Assembly (NCBI RefSeq): GCF_040219635.1
Contig: NZ_JAVJSC010000003.1
Span: 444,501 to 508,500 of the forward strand
DNA from: Pyruvatibacter sp.
GTDB taxonomy: Bacteria; Pseudomonadota; Alphaproteobacteria; CGMCC-115125
Length of the DNA stretch: 64,000 bases
Direction: 5' to 3'
Below are positions 35,136 through 44,132 of this stretch, piece by piece. Each line of letters starts with the position of its first letter. Position 1 is the first letter of the stretch. The notes beneath the pieces were generated by a model. That model saw nothing but the letters and a program-made list of their open reading frames with translations. It was not told the origin of the DNA and ran no database searches. A program made the translations under genes and the position numbers.

Positions 35136-35549
35136 ATGATGGCCACTCTTGAAGGACACTGCCTGTGTGGCAAGGTCAGCTACTCATCCACCTCAGAGCC
35201 CCTGGCAACGCTGATCTGCCACTGCAAGAACTGCCAGCGTCAGGCCGGAGCAGCGTTTTCAATCAATGTTGTGGTGCCGACAGACTCGATCACCAGCACC
35301 GGCACTCTCAAGACGTTCAAGGATAATGCAGACAGCGGCAACACCGTGGACCGCGAGTTCTGCCCTGAATGCGGGTCGCCGCTATTCTCTAAACCATCCG
35401 CAAATGCGGGCATTACAGTTATCAAGGCCGGCACGCTGAACGACACGTCTGCGCTTGCCCCGGGCCTGCAGCTTTGGTGCGACAGCGCGCAAAACTGGGT
35501 GCATCTTGACGACAAGCTGACGAGTTTTCCCGGCAACATGCCCGGTTAG
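35136..35549 (+). CDS. GFA (glutathione-dependent formaldehyde-activating) / CENP-V-like protein
   Basis: This 137-residue zinc protein has CLCGKVSY, CHCKNCQRQAG and CPECGSPLF, the complete set of Cys ligands for two zinc ions in the GFA fold. GGGAG lies eight bases before the first ATG; a second ATG follows immediately. Despite the name, most members are not proven to act on formaldehyde. It lies 35 bp after a glutathione transferase gene. Confidence 0.92.
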   Translation: MMATLEGHCLCGKVSYSSTSEPLATLICHCKNCQRQAGAAFSINVVVPTDSITSTGTLKTFKDNADSGNTVDREFCPECGSPLFSKPSANAGITVIKAGTLNDTSALAPGLQLWCDSAQNWVHLDDKLTSFPGNMPG

Positions 35550-35582
35550 GCTTGAAACCGGCAGCATTACCCCCTAGCTAAT

Positions 35583-35617
35583 TGACCATCGGTCATTTAT
35601 GATCGTATCCGGATCAT
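35583..35617. promoter_or_regulatory. Two dyads upstream of the epimerase-like gene
   Basis: TGACC-ATC-GGTCA (35583-35595) is a perfect 5-3-5 palindrome overlapping a TTGACC -35-like box. ATGATC and GATCAT (35599-35604 and 35612-35617) form a second dyad. They sit 26-60 bp before the ATG, where a repressor would block transcription. The regulator is unknown. Confidence 0.45.
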
Positions 35618-35642
35618 TTTGCGCACATGGGGAGCCAAACAA

Positions 35643-36683
35643 ATGTCAGACCAGATCGACAAATCCGCGCCCGTTCTCGTCACCGGCGCGTCAGGCTATA
35701 TCGCCCAGCAGGTGATCCTGCTGTTGCTGCAAAAGGGCTACAAGGTACGCGGCACCGTGCGCTCGCTCGACAAGGCCCCGGCACTCAAAGCGCTGCTCGC
35801 GGCGCAGGACCCGCGCGCCAACGAGATAGAGATGTTTGCTGCCGACCTGATGTCCGACGCAGGCTGGGACGAAGCCGTGGCAGGCTGCACCTATGTGCAT
35901 CACATAGCATCGCCCATTCCGCCTGAACTGCCCAAAGACCCCAACGACCTTATCGTGCCCGCCCGCGACGGTGCACTGCGCGCCCTCAGGGCGTCCAAGG
36001 CTGCGGGAGTTAAGCGTGTGATCCTCACATCATCGGTCGCAGCCATCGCCTATGGCTATGACGACCAGCCCGAAATCCTCTCGGAAGCGGACTGGTCGAA
36101 CCCCGACAATCTCAAGGACAACACCGCCTACACCCGCTCAAAAACGATCGCGGAAAAAGCAGCATGGGAGTATCTCTCAGGCCCCGGCCAGGGAATGGAG
36201 ATGGCAACGGTGAACCCATCCGCCGTGCTCGGCCCGGTGTTGAGCGGCGACTTTTCAGCCTCGGTCGGGATTCTGACCCAGCTCATGGGCGGCAAACTTC
36301 CGGCCACCCCAAGTGTGGGCTTCCAGATCGTTGACGTGCGAGATGTCGCCGCTACCCATGTTGCCGCCATGGAAACACCAGGCGCGGCAGGGCATCGCTT
36401 CATCGCCGCAAGTGACTATTACTGGTTTGCCGACATCGCAAAGCTGCTGCGTGAAGAGTTTCCTGCCCAGCGCAAAAAGATTCCGACGCGCAAGCTGCCC
36501 AGCTTCCTGTTGCGGTTCCTGTCCATCTTCAACCCGGTCATGAAACAGGTGGTGCCTGAACTCGACAAGAAGCGCGTCGTGACCAACACCAAGGCGCAGG
36601 AGATGCTCGGCGTCACCTTCCGCCCCGGCAGGGAAGCCATCCTCGCCGGTGCCAAATCCCTGATCGACCACAACGTGGTGTAG
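35643..36683 (+). CDS. NAD(P)-dependent epimerase/reductase, dihydroflavonol-4-reductase-like
   Basis: This 346-residue extended SDR has VTGASGYIAQQVI (cofactor motif), LTSSVAAIAYG with the catalytic Ser and YTRSKTIAEKAAW carrying the YxxxK pair. It resembles dihydroflavonol-4-reductase / 3-beta-HSD-like reductases. The ATG at 35643 has GGGGAG eight bases upstream. It may reduce a ketone in the nearby catabolic region. It ends 4 bp before the convergent acyl-CoA dehydrogenase stop. Confidence 0.9.
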   Translation: MSDQIDKSAPVLVTGASGYIAQQVILLLLQKGYKVRGTVRSLDKAPALKALLAAQDPRANEIEMFAADLMSDAGWDEAVAGCTYVHHIASPIPPELPKDPNDLIVPARDGALRALRASKAAGVKRVILTSSVAAIAYGYDDQPEILSEADWSNPDNLKDNTAYTRSKTIAEKAAWEYLSGPGQGMEMATVNPSAVLGPVLSGDFSASVGILTQLMGGKLPATPSVGFQIVDVRDVAATHVAAMETPGAAGHRFIAASDYYWFADIAKLLREEFPAQRKKIPTRKLPSFLLRFLSIFNPVMKQVVPELDKKRVVTNTKAQEMLGVTFRPGREAILAGAKSLIDHNVV

Positions 36684-36687
36684 CGGC

Positions 36688-37884
36688 CTAAAGCCCCAAC
36701 ACCCGCTTGGCGATGATGTTCTTTTGAATCTCGTTGGTGCCGCCGTAAATCGACTGCGCGCGCCCTGCGAAGTAGGCTGAGACAGACGGTGGCGCATAGC
36801 TTGTCAGCGCATCCGTTGCCCACTCCGGCGATGAACAGTCCGGACTGCCGATCTGTGCCGCGCGCCCACACGCTTCCACCATCAGTTCGGTGATCCGCTG
36901 ATGGGTTTCCGTCGCCAGTATCTTCACCGTTGAGGCCTCGTTGCCTGGCGAGCCGCCCTCGGCAACAGACGACAAAATGCGCAGCACGGTTGTTTCCAGC
37001 CCATCCACGCGCATTTCCGTATCCGCCACCTTGTGCCGGAACACTTCGTCATCATACAGCGCCGCGTTGCCACCCATGGGGGCAGCGCGCGCAATGTCCT
37101 TGAGGTCAGACAGCATTTTACGCTTGGCACCGATACGCGCATACGACGTGCGCTCATTGCCCAGAAGGTAGGTGGAGTATTCCCAGCCCTTGCCTTCCTC
37201 GCCAATCATGTAATCAACCGGCACCCGCACATCTTCAAATATCACCTGATTGAGATAGTGCTTGCCGTCGATGCCGATGATCGGCACCAGCGTCACGCCG
37301 TCGCGGTCCATTTCGCAACACACAAAGCTGATGCCCTGTTGCTTGCGCTCGCCTTTGGACGTGCGCGCCAGCAGAAAAATCCAGTCAGCGTGCTGCGCCG
37401 CCGAGGTCCAGATTTTTGTGCCGTTGAGCACAAACTCATCGCCCTCGCGCTTGGCTGAAAACTGCAACGACGCCAGATCAGACCCCGAACCGGGCTCGCT
37501 GTATCCCTGCGCCCACCCCATTTCGCCGCGGCGCGTCGGCCCCAGCCATTTTTCCTTTTGGGCATCACTGCCGAAATTGAAAATGACCGGCCCCACATAA
37601 ATCACCCCCATCGGCGTTACGGTGGGCGCACCGGCGCGCTCAAGCTCTTCGTCAAAAATATACTGTTCCTCGATTGACCAGCCCGGCCCGCCAAACTCCC
37701 TAGGCCATGCAGACGCCAGCCAGCCTTTAGCGCCCAGCGCCATTTCAGCGCGCCGCACTTCAGGCGTCGTCAGCGAATGCCCGGCGCGGACTTTTTCCAG
37801 AATGTCCTGCGGATAGTCATTGGCAAAAAAGCTGCGCACTTCGTTGCGGAACGGATCAAGGTCCGCGCTGAAACTCATATCCAT
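36688..37884 (-). CDS. Acyl-CoA dehydrogenase
   Basis: This 398-residue FAD enzyme has the acyl-CoA dehydrogenase hallmarks YSEPGSGSDLAS (FAD/substrate strand), LNGTKIWTSAAQHADWI, and the C-terminal IYGGTNEIQKNIIAKRVLGL. It resembles the FadE17/FadE18-like branch used on branched or cyclic side chains in actinobacterial sterol degradation, but this placement is by eye. It stands alone on the minus strand between an epimerase-like reductase and ogt. It supports a lipid- or terpenoid-oxidising theme in the region. Confidence 0.93.
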   Translation of the reverse strand: MDMSFSADLDPFRNEVRSFFANDYPQDILEKVRAGHSLTTPEVRRAEMALGAKGWLASAWPREFGGPGWSIEEQYIFDEELERAGAPTVTPMGVIYVGPVIFNFGSDAQKEKWLGPTRRGEMGWAQGYSEPGSGSDLASLQFSAKREGDEFVLNGTKIWTSAAQHADWIFLLARTSKGERKQQGISFVCCEMDRDGVTLVPIIGIDGKHYLNQVIFEDVRVPVDYMIGEEGKGWEYSTYLLGNERTSYARIGAKRKMLSDLKDIARAAPMGGNAALYDDEVFRHKVADTEMRVDGLETTVLRILSSVAEGGSPGNEASTVKILATETHQRITELMVEACGRAAQIGSPDCSSPEWATDALTSYAPPSVSAYFAGRAQSIYGGTNEIQKNIIAKRVLGL

Positions 37885-38035
37885 GGTGGCTCACTCCCGA
37901 AAAACATCTTTGTTCGGGCGTTACTTTACAGCATGGCCTTGAGAAATCACGCTGCCATATGCGTTGGCCGCAGCGCGCAAATATCAGGTCCGAAATTGGC
38001 GAGCGCTGCCGGGACGGGTGGCATATTATGCGCCC

Positions 38036-38548
38036 ATGCATATTCTAAAGCGTGATCTGCGTTACACCTACATTCCAAGTCCGCTGGGTGATTTGCTGGT
38101 GGCCGGTGACGGCGAACACCTGCACCTCATCAGCTTTCCCACCGGCAACAAGAAAGTGTCCCAAGCCAGCCACTGGCGGGAAGATGCCGCGGTGTTTCGC
38201 CCCGTGAAGCAACAACTGGACGCCTATTTCGCTGGCGACCTCACCACGTTCGATATACCGCTGACACTTCAGGGCACGGACTTTCAAAACCTGATCTGGA
38301 AAAACCTCGCCACCATTCCCTACGGCGAAACGGCGACCTATGGCGAGATGGCGAAACGCGCCGGCCGCCCCAAAGCCAGCCGCGCCGTCGGTGCCGCCAA
38401 CGGTGCCAACCCCTTGCCCATCATCCTCCCCTGCCACCGCGTCATCGGCTCAACCGGCGCACTGACGGGCTTTGGGGGTGGTATGGACGCCAAAAAGTTT
38501 TTGTTGCGGCTTGAGGGAGCGAGTGCCGTGCAGGGCCCGATGCTCTAG
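38036..38548 (+). CDS. ogt: Methylated-DNA-protein cysteine methyltransferase
   Basis: This 170-residue DNA-repair protein removes O6-alkyl groups from guanine onto its own Cys. The active site is PCHRV (132-136, Cys133), preceded by the Arg-finger helix region KASRAVGAANGANP. The ATG at 38036 (MHILKRDL) is preferred to the longer frame from 37964, whose extra residues have no similarity. It has only the methyltransferase domain, with no Ada regulatory part. Confidence 0.95.
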   Translation: MHILKRDLRYTYIPSPLGDLLVAGDGEHLHLISFPTGNKKVSQASHWREDAAVFRPVKQQLDAYFAGDLTTFDIPLTLQGTDFQNLIWKNLATIPYGETATYGEMAKRAGRPKASRAVGAANGANPLPIILPCHRVIGSTGALTGFGGGMDAKKFLLRLEGASAVQGPML

Positions 38549-38566
38549 GCCCCCCCTCAAAAAAGC

Positions 38567-39178
38567 CTACGCTCCATAAATTGCGGCGTTCCAGATATCC
38601 GCCGACGTCTTGCCAATCGCTGCCGGGTCGTCTGGTTTTTCCCGCAACAGATTGTCGTTCGACAAGGCGTTGTTCATCAAAATCAGCGCGCGGGCGGTGC
38701 GGTCCGGGTCTGCGACCTGAGAGCGGCCCAGCATCACCTGCTGACGGATGAAGCGCGCTGTGAGGGTGATGAAATCGTCGATCACCCGCGCGCGCCAAGC
38801 GTCATACACCTGAGCGTTGTTGTTGCTGGCGCGCACCAGGGCCAGCATTGCGGTGCGGTGCGGCTCCATGGAAATGAACATGGCGGTGAGATGGGTGTGG
38901 GTGTCGGCCTGATAATCATCACTGCCCCTGCCATTGAGCCACGCATCTACCGGCTCGCGGATGGCCTGCTCCAGCCGATCCAGAAAGCCCAACGCCAGTT
39001 CATCGACGCTTTTGAAGTAGTGATAGAACGACGAGCGCGTCATGCCGGTGTGGCGCATCACAGCATCCACCGTCAACGCGCCGAACTCAACGTCGGCCAG
39101 CGCTTTTTCAGTCGCATCAATGATTTCGTCGCGCGCCATTTCCGGTGTCCGGCGGATGCGCTGGGGCTTTGCATTCAT
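38567..39178 (-). CDS. TetR-family regulator, divergent from the monooxygenase
   Basis: This 203-residue TetR-family protein has a helix-turn-helix at TVDAVMRHTGMTRSSFYHYFKSVDELALGFL. A perfect 7-5-7 palindrome lies between it and the divergent Baeyer-Villiger-type monooxygenase gene, which is its likely target. The C-terminal domain (RTAMLALVRASNNN) resembles regulators of fatty acid or steroid-type catabolism genes. Ligand unknown. Confidence 0.92.
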   Translation of the reverse strand: MNAKPQRIRRTPEMARDEIIDATEKALADVEFGALTVDAVMRHTGMTRSSFYHYFKSVDELALGFLDRLEQAIREPVDAWLNGRGSDDYQADTHTHLTAMFISMEPHRTAMLALVRASNNNAQVYDAWRARVIDDFITLTARFIRQQVMLGRSQVADPDRTARALILMNNALSNDNLLREKPDDPAAIGKTSADIWNAAIYGA

Positions 39179-39205
39179 GCGCCAAGGCTACTGCTATTCA
39201 CCCCT

Positions 39206-39224
39206 TATTGACAAGGCGTCAATA
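39206..39224. promoter_or_regulatory. Operator between TetR and monooxygenase genes
   Basis: TATTGAC and GTCAATA flank AAGGC, a perfect 7-5-7 dyad. The left arm contains TTGAC of a likely -35 box. It is 27 bp from the TetR start and 60 bp from the monooxygenase start, suited to repress both. Confidence 0.78.
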
Positions 39225-39284
39225 GCACATCATGCTGCCCACAGAACGCTTAATCAAAGAGCGAAGACCGGGAGAGATACGCAC

Positions 39285-40823
39285 ATGAACATGCACGCAA
39301 ACAACATTGCCGGCGGCGCGCGCGCGCCCTGGGCCAAGGCAGGCACGCAACCGCGCGTGGCGATCATCGGCGCGGGCATGTCGGGCATTTCCGCTGTCGT
39401 GAAGCTGCGGCAGGCGGGCTACACCGACCTCACGGTCTATGAAAAGACCGGCAAAGTGGGCGGCACATGGCGCGAAAACCAGTATCCCGGCCTTTCATGC
39501 GATGTGCCGTCACGCTGGTATTCCTTTTCGTTCAACCTCAATCCCGACTGGTCGCACCGTTTTTCATATGGCCCCGAAATCCAGGCCTATATGGAGGACA
39601 CGGCAAACAAGTTCGGCGTCACCGACATCGTGAAGTTCAACACCCCCGTCGCCGACCTCACCTATGAAGGCCCCCAATGGCGACTGACAACGGGTGATGG
39701 AACCGTGGAGCACTATGACGTGGTGATCTCAGCCACCGGCGTGCTGCACAAACCAGCTTTCCCCAACATTGACGGCCTCGACACATTTGAGGGCGACATG
39801 TTTCATACCGCCCGCTGGGACCACGGCGTGAAACTGGAAGGCCGCAAGGTCGGCATCATCGGCACCGGCTCAACGGCCGCCCAGATCATTGGCGCGATCA
39901 CCCACAAGGTGGGAACCATGAACGTGTTTCAGCGCACCCCGCAATGGATGATCCCACTGCCACAAAAGGAATATGCCACCGGCTGGAAGTGGCTGCTGCG
40001 CACGTTTCCCGCGCTGCAAAAACTCACTTACAATTTCTACTTCAAGGCCATGTCCAAGAACTTTGGCGCGGCGACCACCGGCGACCAAAAGAAACTCGCA
40101 GACATTCAGGAAGCCTGCACAAAACACCTTGAAGAGGCTGTGGCAGACCCGGAACTGCGCGCCAAGCTCACACCGGACTATCAGGCAGCCTGCAAACGCC
40201 TGATCTTCTGCTCCGATTTTTATCCCGCCATCTCGCGCGACAATGCCAACCTCATCACGGAAGGCATTACCCGCATTACGCCAACCGGCATTGAGACCGT
40301 TGACGGCAAACTCCATGAGCTGGACGTCCTCATTCTCGCCACCGGCTTTGATGCGGCAGCGTTCATTCTGCCCACCAAAGTCACCGGCGAAAACGGGCAG
40401 GATCTGGGCGAAGCATGGGACGGCTCACCGCGCGCCCACCGTGCGGTAGCCATGCCGGGCTTCCCCAACTTCTGGATGCTGGAAGGCCCCACCGGACCGG
40501 TCGGTAACCTGTCGCTGATTACCATCTCGGAATATCAGGTGGATTACATCATCAGCATGCTGAACAAAATGCGTGACGACAGACTCGAGGCTGTGTCTGC
40601 CAGGCAGGATGCCTACCAGCACTACAACGAAGATATGGGCAAGCAAATGCCCAATACCGTGTGGGCATCAGGCGGCTGCACAAGCTGGTATTTCGACAAA
40701 TCCGGCAACCCCAACCTCTACCCCTACCCGCCACATCGCTATCTCGACGACATGCATGACCCGGATTTTTCCGAGTTCCGTCTGATTGCGGATGTAAAGG
40801 AGATGCAGGCAGCTAACGCCTAG
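39285..40823 (+). CDS. Flavin monooxygenase, Baeyer-Villiger type
   Basis: This 512-residue class B flavoprotein monooxygenase has an N-terminal FAD motif IIGAGMSGIS (29-34 GAGMSG), the BVMO fingerprint FEGDMFHTARWD (FxGxxxHxxxW plus D) near 168-179, and the NADPH motif IIGTGSTAAQ just after. This set is diagnostic of Baeyer-Villiger monooxygenases, which insert oxygen next to ketones. GGAGAG precedes the ATG at 39285; the frame opens much earlier but inside the divergent TetR gene. Substrate unknown, but a cyclic or long-chain ketone fits the neighbourhood. Confidence 0.94.
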   Translation: MNMHANNIAGGARAPWAKAGTQPRVAIIGAGMSGISAVVKLRQAGYTDLTVYEKTGKVGGTWRENQYPGLSCDVPSRWYSFSFNLNPDWSHRFSYGPEIQAYMEDTANKFGVTDIVKFNTPVADLTYEGPQWRLTTGDGTVEHYDVVISATGVLHKPAFPNIDGLDTFEGDMFHTARWDHGVKLEGRKVGIIGTGSTAAQIIGAITHKVGTMNVFQRTPQWMIPLPQKEYATGWKWLLRTFPALQKLTYNFYFKAMSKNFGAATTGDQKKLADIQEACTKHLEEAVADPELRAKLTPDYQAACKRLIFCSDFYPAISRDNANLITEGITRITPTGIETVDGKLHELDVLILATGFDAAAFILPTKVTGENGQDLGEAWDGSPRAHRAVAMPGFPNFWMLEGPTGPVGNLSLITISEYQVDYIISMLNKMRDDRLEAVSARQDAYQHYNEDMGKQMPNTVWASGGCTSWYFDKSGNPNLYPYPPHRYLDDMHDPDFSEFRLIADVKEMQAANA

Positions 40824-41137
40824 ACAAGCGTGTCCAGCAGCGTTTCCGTCACCTCGGCTTGTGCCCTGAAGGCGGCCGCCGTTGCCTTGTAAGCGAACTC
40901 GGCCCGCGTCAGGTTGACGGCTGCCGTTGTGAGATCAGGGCCCTGCGCGCCTGCAACATTTCCCGCAGCTAAAGCTGGTGGCGTATAGCGCGGCGCCGGG
41001 GCAGCGCTGCGGCTTACTGTTTGCTGATAGGCCGACGCCGCAGTTTGAGCAGCGCGCACAACGTCACTTGCCGCCCTCCCCACTCCAACGCGGGTTGACC
41101 GCAAGCCTTCTGCTGCACTGGTCAATGATCCAATCAT
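40820..41137 (-). CDS. Flagellar-rod-like small protein, orphan
   Basis: This 105-residue protein begins MIGSLTSAAEGLRSTRVGVGRAASDV, which resembles the N-terminal helix of flagellar rod/hook proteins. It ends DLTTAAVNLTRAEFAYKATAAAFRAQAEVTETLLDTLV, which resembles the C-terminal helix of FlgC/FlgG (the family reads along VDLxxAQRAFEAN). The middle is short and Ala/Pro-rich, so it is a stripped-down version. A start at 41176 would add 13 residues. No other flagellar gene is nearby. It ends tail-to-tail with the monooxygenase gene through a shared CTAG. Confidence 0.72.
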   Translation of the reverse strand: MIGSLTSAAEGLRSTRVGVGRAASDVVRAAQTAASAYQQTVSRSAAPAPRYTPPALAAGNVAGAQGPDLTTAAVNLTRAEFAYKATAAAFRAQAEVTETLLDTLV

Positions 41138-41241
41138 TATGGTTGTAAACGTATCGCCGCGCATGCCACGACGCACGACAAACCACGCACGAAACCTAAT
41201 GCGGTCTTAACGGGCGTGCGGCATTGGCACACACGCACCGC

Positions 41242-42009
41242 CTACATGGCTGAAATGCCGCCATCTACCTTGATTTCAGAGCCTGTTACAAATCGGCTCT
41301 CATCGCTGGCCAGATAGAGCACGGCATAGGCCACGTCGTTTGGCTCACCGATGCGCCCCAGCGGCACCTGCTTAGCCAGCTTCTCTTCCACATCCATGCC
41401 GCGCGAAAACAGACCTTCAAGGATCGGCGTGCGGATGAATGTCGGATGCACCGAGTTGGAGCGAATGTCATAGCCGCGCTTTGCGCAATGCAGCGCCACA
41501 GACTTCGAGAACAGCCAGACGCCCGCCTTGGCCGCGTTGTAAGCACCCATGTTGTGCCCGGCAATCAATCCGGCAATCGATGAAATGTTGACGATAGCGC
41601 CCGGCTGATGCGCCTTCATGTGACCAAGCGCATATTTGCAGCCCAGAAAAACACTGTCGAGATCAACCGACTGGATCTTTTTCCAGTTCTCAAACGTCTC
41701 GTCTTCAACAGGGGCCGAGCCACCAATGCCCGCATTGTTGACCAGAATGTTGAGCCCACCCATGAACGCCACGGCCTCTTCAAGCGCTGCCTGCCAGCCA
41801 CTTTCAGACGTGACATCAAGCTCAATGGCTTTGGCCGCATCAGGGAAATCAGCATTGATCTGTGCCGCCACGTCCTGTGCCCCGGCAAGGTTGATGTCGG
41901 CGACAACCACCTTTGCGCCTTCAGCAACCAGCAGCCGCGACGTTGCCGCGCCAAGCCCTGACGCACCGCCTGTCACCATCGCCATTTTCCCGTCAACACG
42001 TCCTGGCAT
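41242..42009 (-). CDS. Short-chain dehydrogenase/reductase
   Basis: This 255-residue classical SDR has VTGGASGLGAATSRLL, NNAGIGG, the catalytic Ser in NISSIAG and YNAAKAG (Tyr, Lys). The HPTFIRTPIL and VTGSEIKVDGGISAM segments resemble hydroxysteroid- or cyclic-alcohol-type dehydrogenases, but the alcohol substrate cannot be fixed. AGAGGA precedes the ATG. It follows an enoyl-CoA hydratase gene on the same strand by 32 bp, so both are probably in one unit. Confidence 0.93.
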   Translation of the reverse strand: MPGRVDGKMAMVTGGASGLGAATSRLLVAEGAKVVVADINLAGAQDVAAQINADFPDAAKAIELDVTSESGWQAALEEAVAFMGGLNILVNNAGIGGSAPVEDETFENWKKIQSVDLDSVFLGCKYALGHMKAHQPGAIVNISSIAGLIAGHNMGAYNAAKAGVWLFSKSVALHCAKRGYDIRSNSVHPTFIRTPILEGLFSRGMDVEEKLAKQVPLGRIGEPNDVAYAVLYLASDESRFVTGSEIKVDGGISAM

Positions 42010-42044
42010 TATCGTATTCCTCTTTTTGAATGTGTGCGGCGGGT

Positions 42045-42842
42045 CTATTCGCCGGTGAAATTGGGTGCGCGCTTTTCAAGGAAAGCCGTAATCGCCTCGC
42101 GCTGATCTTTGCCGGTGGCCGCCAGCGCAAACTGGTCGCGGTCCATATAGGTTGAAACAGGGTTCAACGCCTTGGCGGCCATCTCGATGGATTGCTTCGA
42201 CATGCGCAACGGCACTGGCGGAACAGCCGCTGCGCGTCCTGCGAGATCAAGGGCTGCGTCAAGTGCCGTACCCTGGTCAACCACCTCCTCGACCAGTCCC
42301 CAGTCCAGCGCATCGGCTGCCTTGAGCGCCTCGCCCAGAATGACAAACAGCTTTGTGCGCGCCGGGCCCATCAGGTTCACCAGACGCGGGTTGGAGTGCC
42401 AGCTCATGTTCATGCCCAGCGGAATTTCCGGCAAACGGAAAGAGGCCGATGCACCCGCAATTCGAATATCGCACGCGCCAACCAGCGCCACCCCGCCGCC
42501 AATACAGTGGCCTTCAATCGCGCAGATCGTAAGCTGCTCAAGGTCTTCCCATGCGTCGCACATGTCAGGCCCCACCCGCAGCGCATGGCGGCGCGCCATC
42601 AGGCCACCCGCACTGCCGCTGGCCATCTCCGGATCCTTGAGGTCTGCGCCGGCGCTGAATATTTTGTCGGTTCCGGTAAGGACAATTACATGGGTTTCAA
42701 TATCATCCCGGAACTCATGCGCAATGTGAGTGAGTTCGCGCATGGCCGCGCGGGACAGGGCGTTCAGCCCGTCACCACGATCAAGCCGGACAATGGCAAC
42801 CGGCCCGCGGCGCTCAATGGATGTGAATTGCAAGCCATCCAT
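42045..42842 (-). CDS. Enoyl-CoA hydratase/isomerase family protein (first)
   Basis: This protein of about 265 residues has the crotonase fold, with the oxyanion-hole segments FSAGADLKDPEM and IEGHCIGGGVALVGACD. The first catalytic Glu position in LPEIPLGMNM appears kept. AAGGAG lies seven bases before the ATG at 42842, so the start is placed there rather than at 42848 or 42863. It probably hydrates or isomerises an enoyl-CoA in the local degradative pathway. It sits between an SDR and a flavin monooxygenase-type gene, all on one strand. Confidence 0.9.
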   Translation of the reverse strand: MDGLQFTSIERRGPVAIVRLDRGDGLNALSRAAMRELTHIAHEFRDDIETHVIVLTGTDKIFSAGADLKDPEMASGSAGGLMARRHALRVGPDMCDAWEDLEQLTICAIEGHCIGGGVALVGACDIRIAGASASFRLPEIPLGMNMSWHSNPRLVNLMGPARTKLFVILGEALKAADALDWGLVEEVVDQGTALDAALDLAGRAAAVPPVPLRMSKQSIEMAAKALNPVSTYMDRDQFALAATGKDQREAITAFLEKRAPNFTGE

Positions 42843-42888
42843 GGCCATGCTCCTTATGTGCAAATGCAGATGTCAGGACAGTACACGC

Positions 42889-44082
42889 CTAAAGCGTGGT
42901 TGTGTCTGTCTCCAGCCCGAACAACAAACGGCCGGTCAACTCCCAGGTGGCGGGAGCCGTCATCATGTGTTGCGTGGCCACATGCACATCGCGGAATGCG
43001 CGCTGAATTGGCGCTGATCTGTGTACGGAGCTTCCGCCGCCCAGCAGATACATCCGGTCCACCACGCGGGCCGAAGCGGTTGTCGCGTGTGTCGCAGCCA
43101 GCCGAAGATCGCGCCGCTGATCAACACTTATGGCACCATTTGTTTCGGCGGCGTCCCATGCGGCACCTACAGCATCTGCCAGAAAGGCGCTGGCGGCACG
43201 CAACTCGGCTTCGCCAATCGCCAGCTCACTTTGCGCCTGTGGACGATGCGCCAGCGTCTTGCGACTGCCCTGGGGCACCTTCCCGCCACCAATCTCAATA
43301 ATCTCGTTGATTGCCTGACGCGCAAGGCCGGTTGCAACGGATGCAATGCCAACGGCAAGCAGCCCGAAGACCGGAAACGCATAGAGTGGGTTTTCAAGCG
43401 ATGGCGGACGGGTGATGTCAGCCCCGTGGCCGATGGGAACAGTCAGATTCCTGGCCTCAAAATCACTGCTGCCGCTACCCGCCAGTCCTGACGGATCCCA
43501 GTTGTCGTGCAACGTAAGATCGTTGGCGGCCATGGCAAACATCTGGGTGCGGGGACGGCCCGCATCATCCAGGATCGGTTCACCGCCCGTCATGAGTCGT
43601 GCGCCGCCAAAAACCCATTGCGCATTGTGCGAGCCCGACCCCCACGCCCACTTGCCTTTGACTGTAGCGGTGCTGCCGTTGATTTCGGCCACACCCATGG
43701 GCGCGAACACGCCCGCAGTGATCGTATTGGGATCATCACCATAAACGCGCGCTGCCGCATCCGGCTCCAGATAGGCCGCGGTCAGGCCGGTGGTGGACCC
43801 GATCATCACACACCACGCCGCAGACCCATCTGCCTGGGCAAGCGCATCGATTACGCCGGAGATTTGCTGCGGGCTTGCTTCGAGGCCACCAAGGCTTGCG
43901 GGCACTGCCATGCGATAGAAGCCTGAGGCGGCAAACCTGTCGGCAATATCCTGCGGGAGCCGGCGTGCTGTTTCTATCTCGGCGGCGCGGCTGCGCAGTT
44001 CGCCCGCAAAGCCGTGGGCGGCCGCGACCAGACCATCTGCCTTTGGACCAATATCACGTGTGTGGGCAACATCGCTCGCCAT
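42889..44082 (-). CDS. Acyl-CoA-dehydrogenase-fold flavin monooxygenase (HsaA/group D type)
   Basis: This 397-residue protein has the acyl-CoA dehydrogenase fold, but it reads like the oxygenase component of two-component flavin monooxygenases (HsaA, C2-hydroxylase). The matches are ADGSAAWCVMIGSTTGL, WAWGSGSHNAQWVFGGA, and the C-terminal YLLGGGSSVHRSAPIQRAFRDVHVATQHMM. These enzymes hydroxylate aromatic rings (HsaA in steroid A-ring breakdown) or similar substrates, using FMNH2 from a reductase not seen nearby. It lies between two enoyl-CoA hydratase genes on the same strand. Plain acyl-CoA dehydrogenase activity is the alternative. Confidence 0.85.
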   Translation of the reverse strand: MASDVAHTRDIGPKADGLVAAAHGFAGELRSRAAEIETARRLPQDIADRFAASGFYRMAVPASLGGLEASPQQISGVIDALAQADGSAAWCVMIGSTTGLTAAYLEPDAAARVYGDDPNTITAGVFAPMGVAEINGSTATVKGKWAWGSGSHNAQWVFGGARLMTGGEPILDDAGRPRTQMFAMAANDLTLHDNWDPSGLAGSGSSDFEARNLTVPIGHGADITRPPSLENPLYAFPVFGLLAVGIASVATGLARQAINEIIEIGGGKVPQGSRKTLAHRPQAQSELAIGEAELRAASAFLADAVGAAWDAAETNGAISVDQRRDLRLAATHATTASARVVDRMYLLGGGSSVHRSAPIQRAFRDVHVATQHMMTAPATWELTGRLLFGLETDTTTL

Positions 44083-44132
44083 GAGGGGTGATCCTTTTTG
44101 TCAGCCCGCAGTGTGCCGGCAGTCTGAAACGC

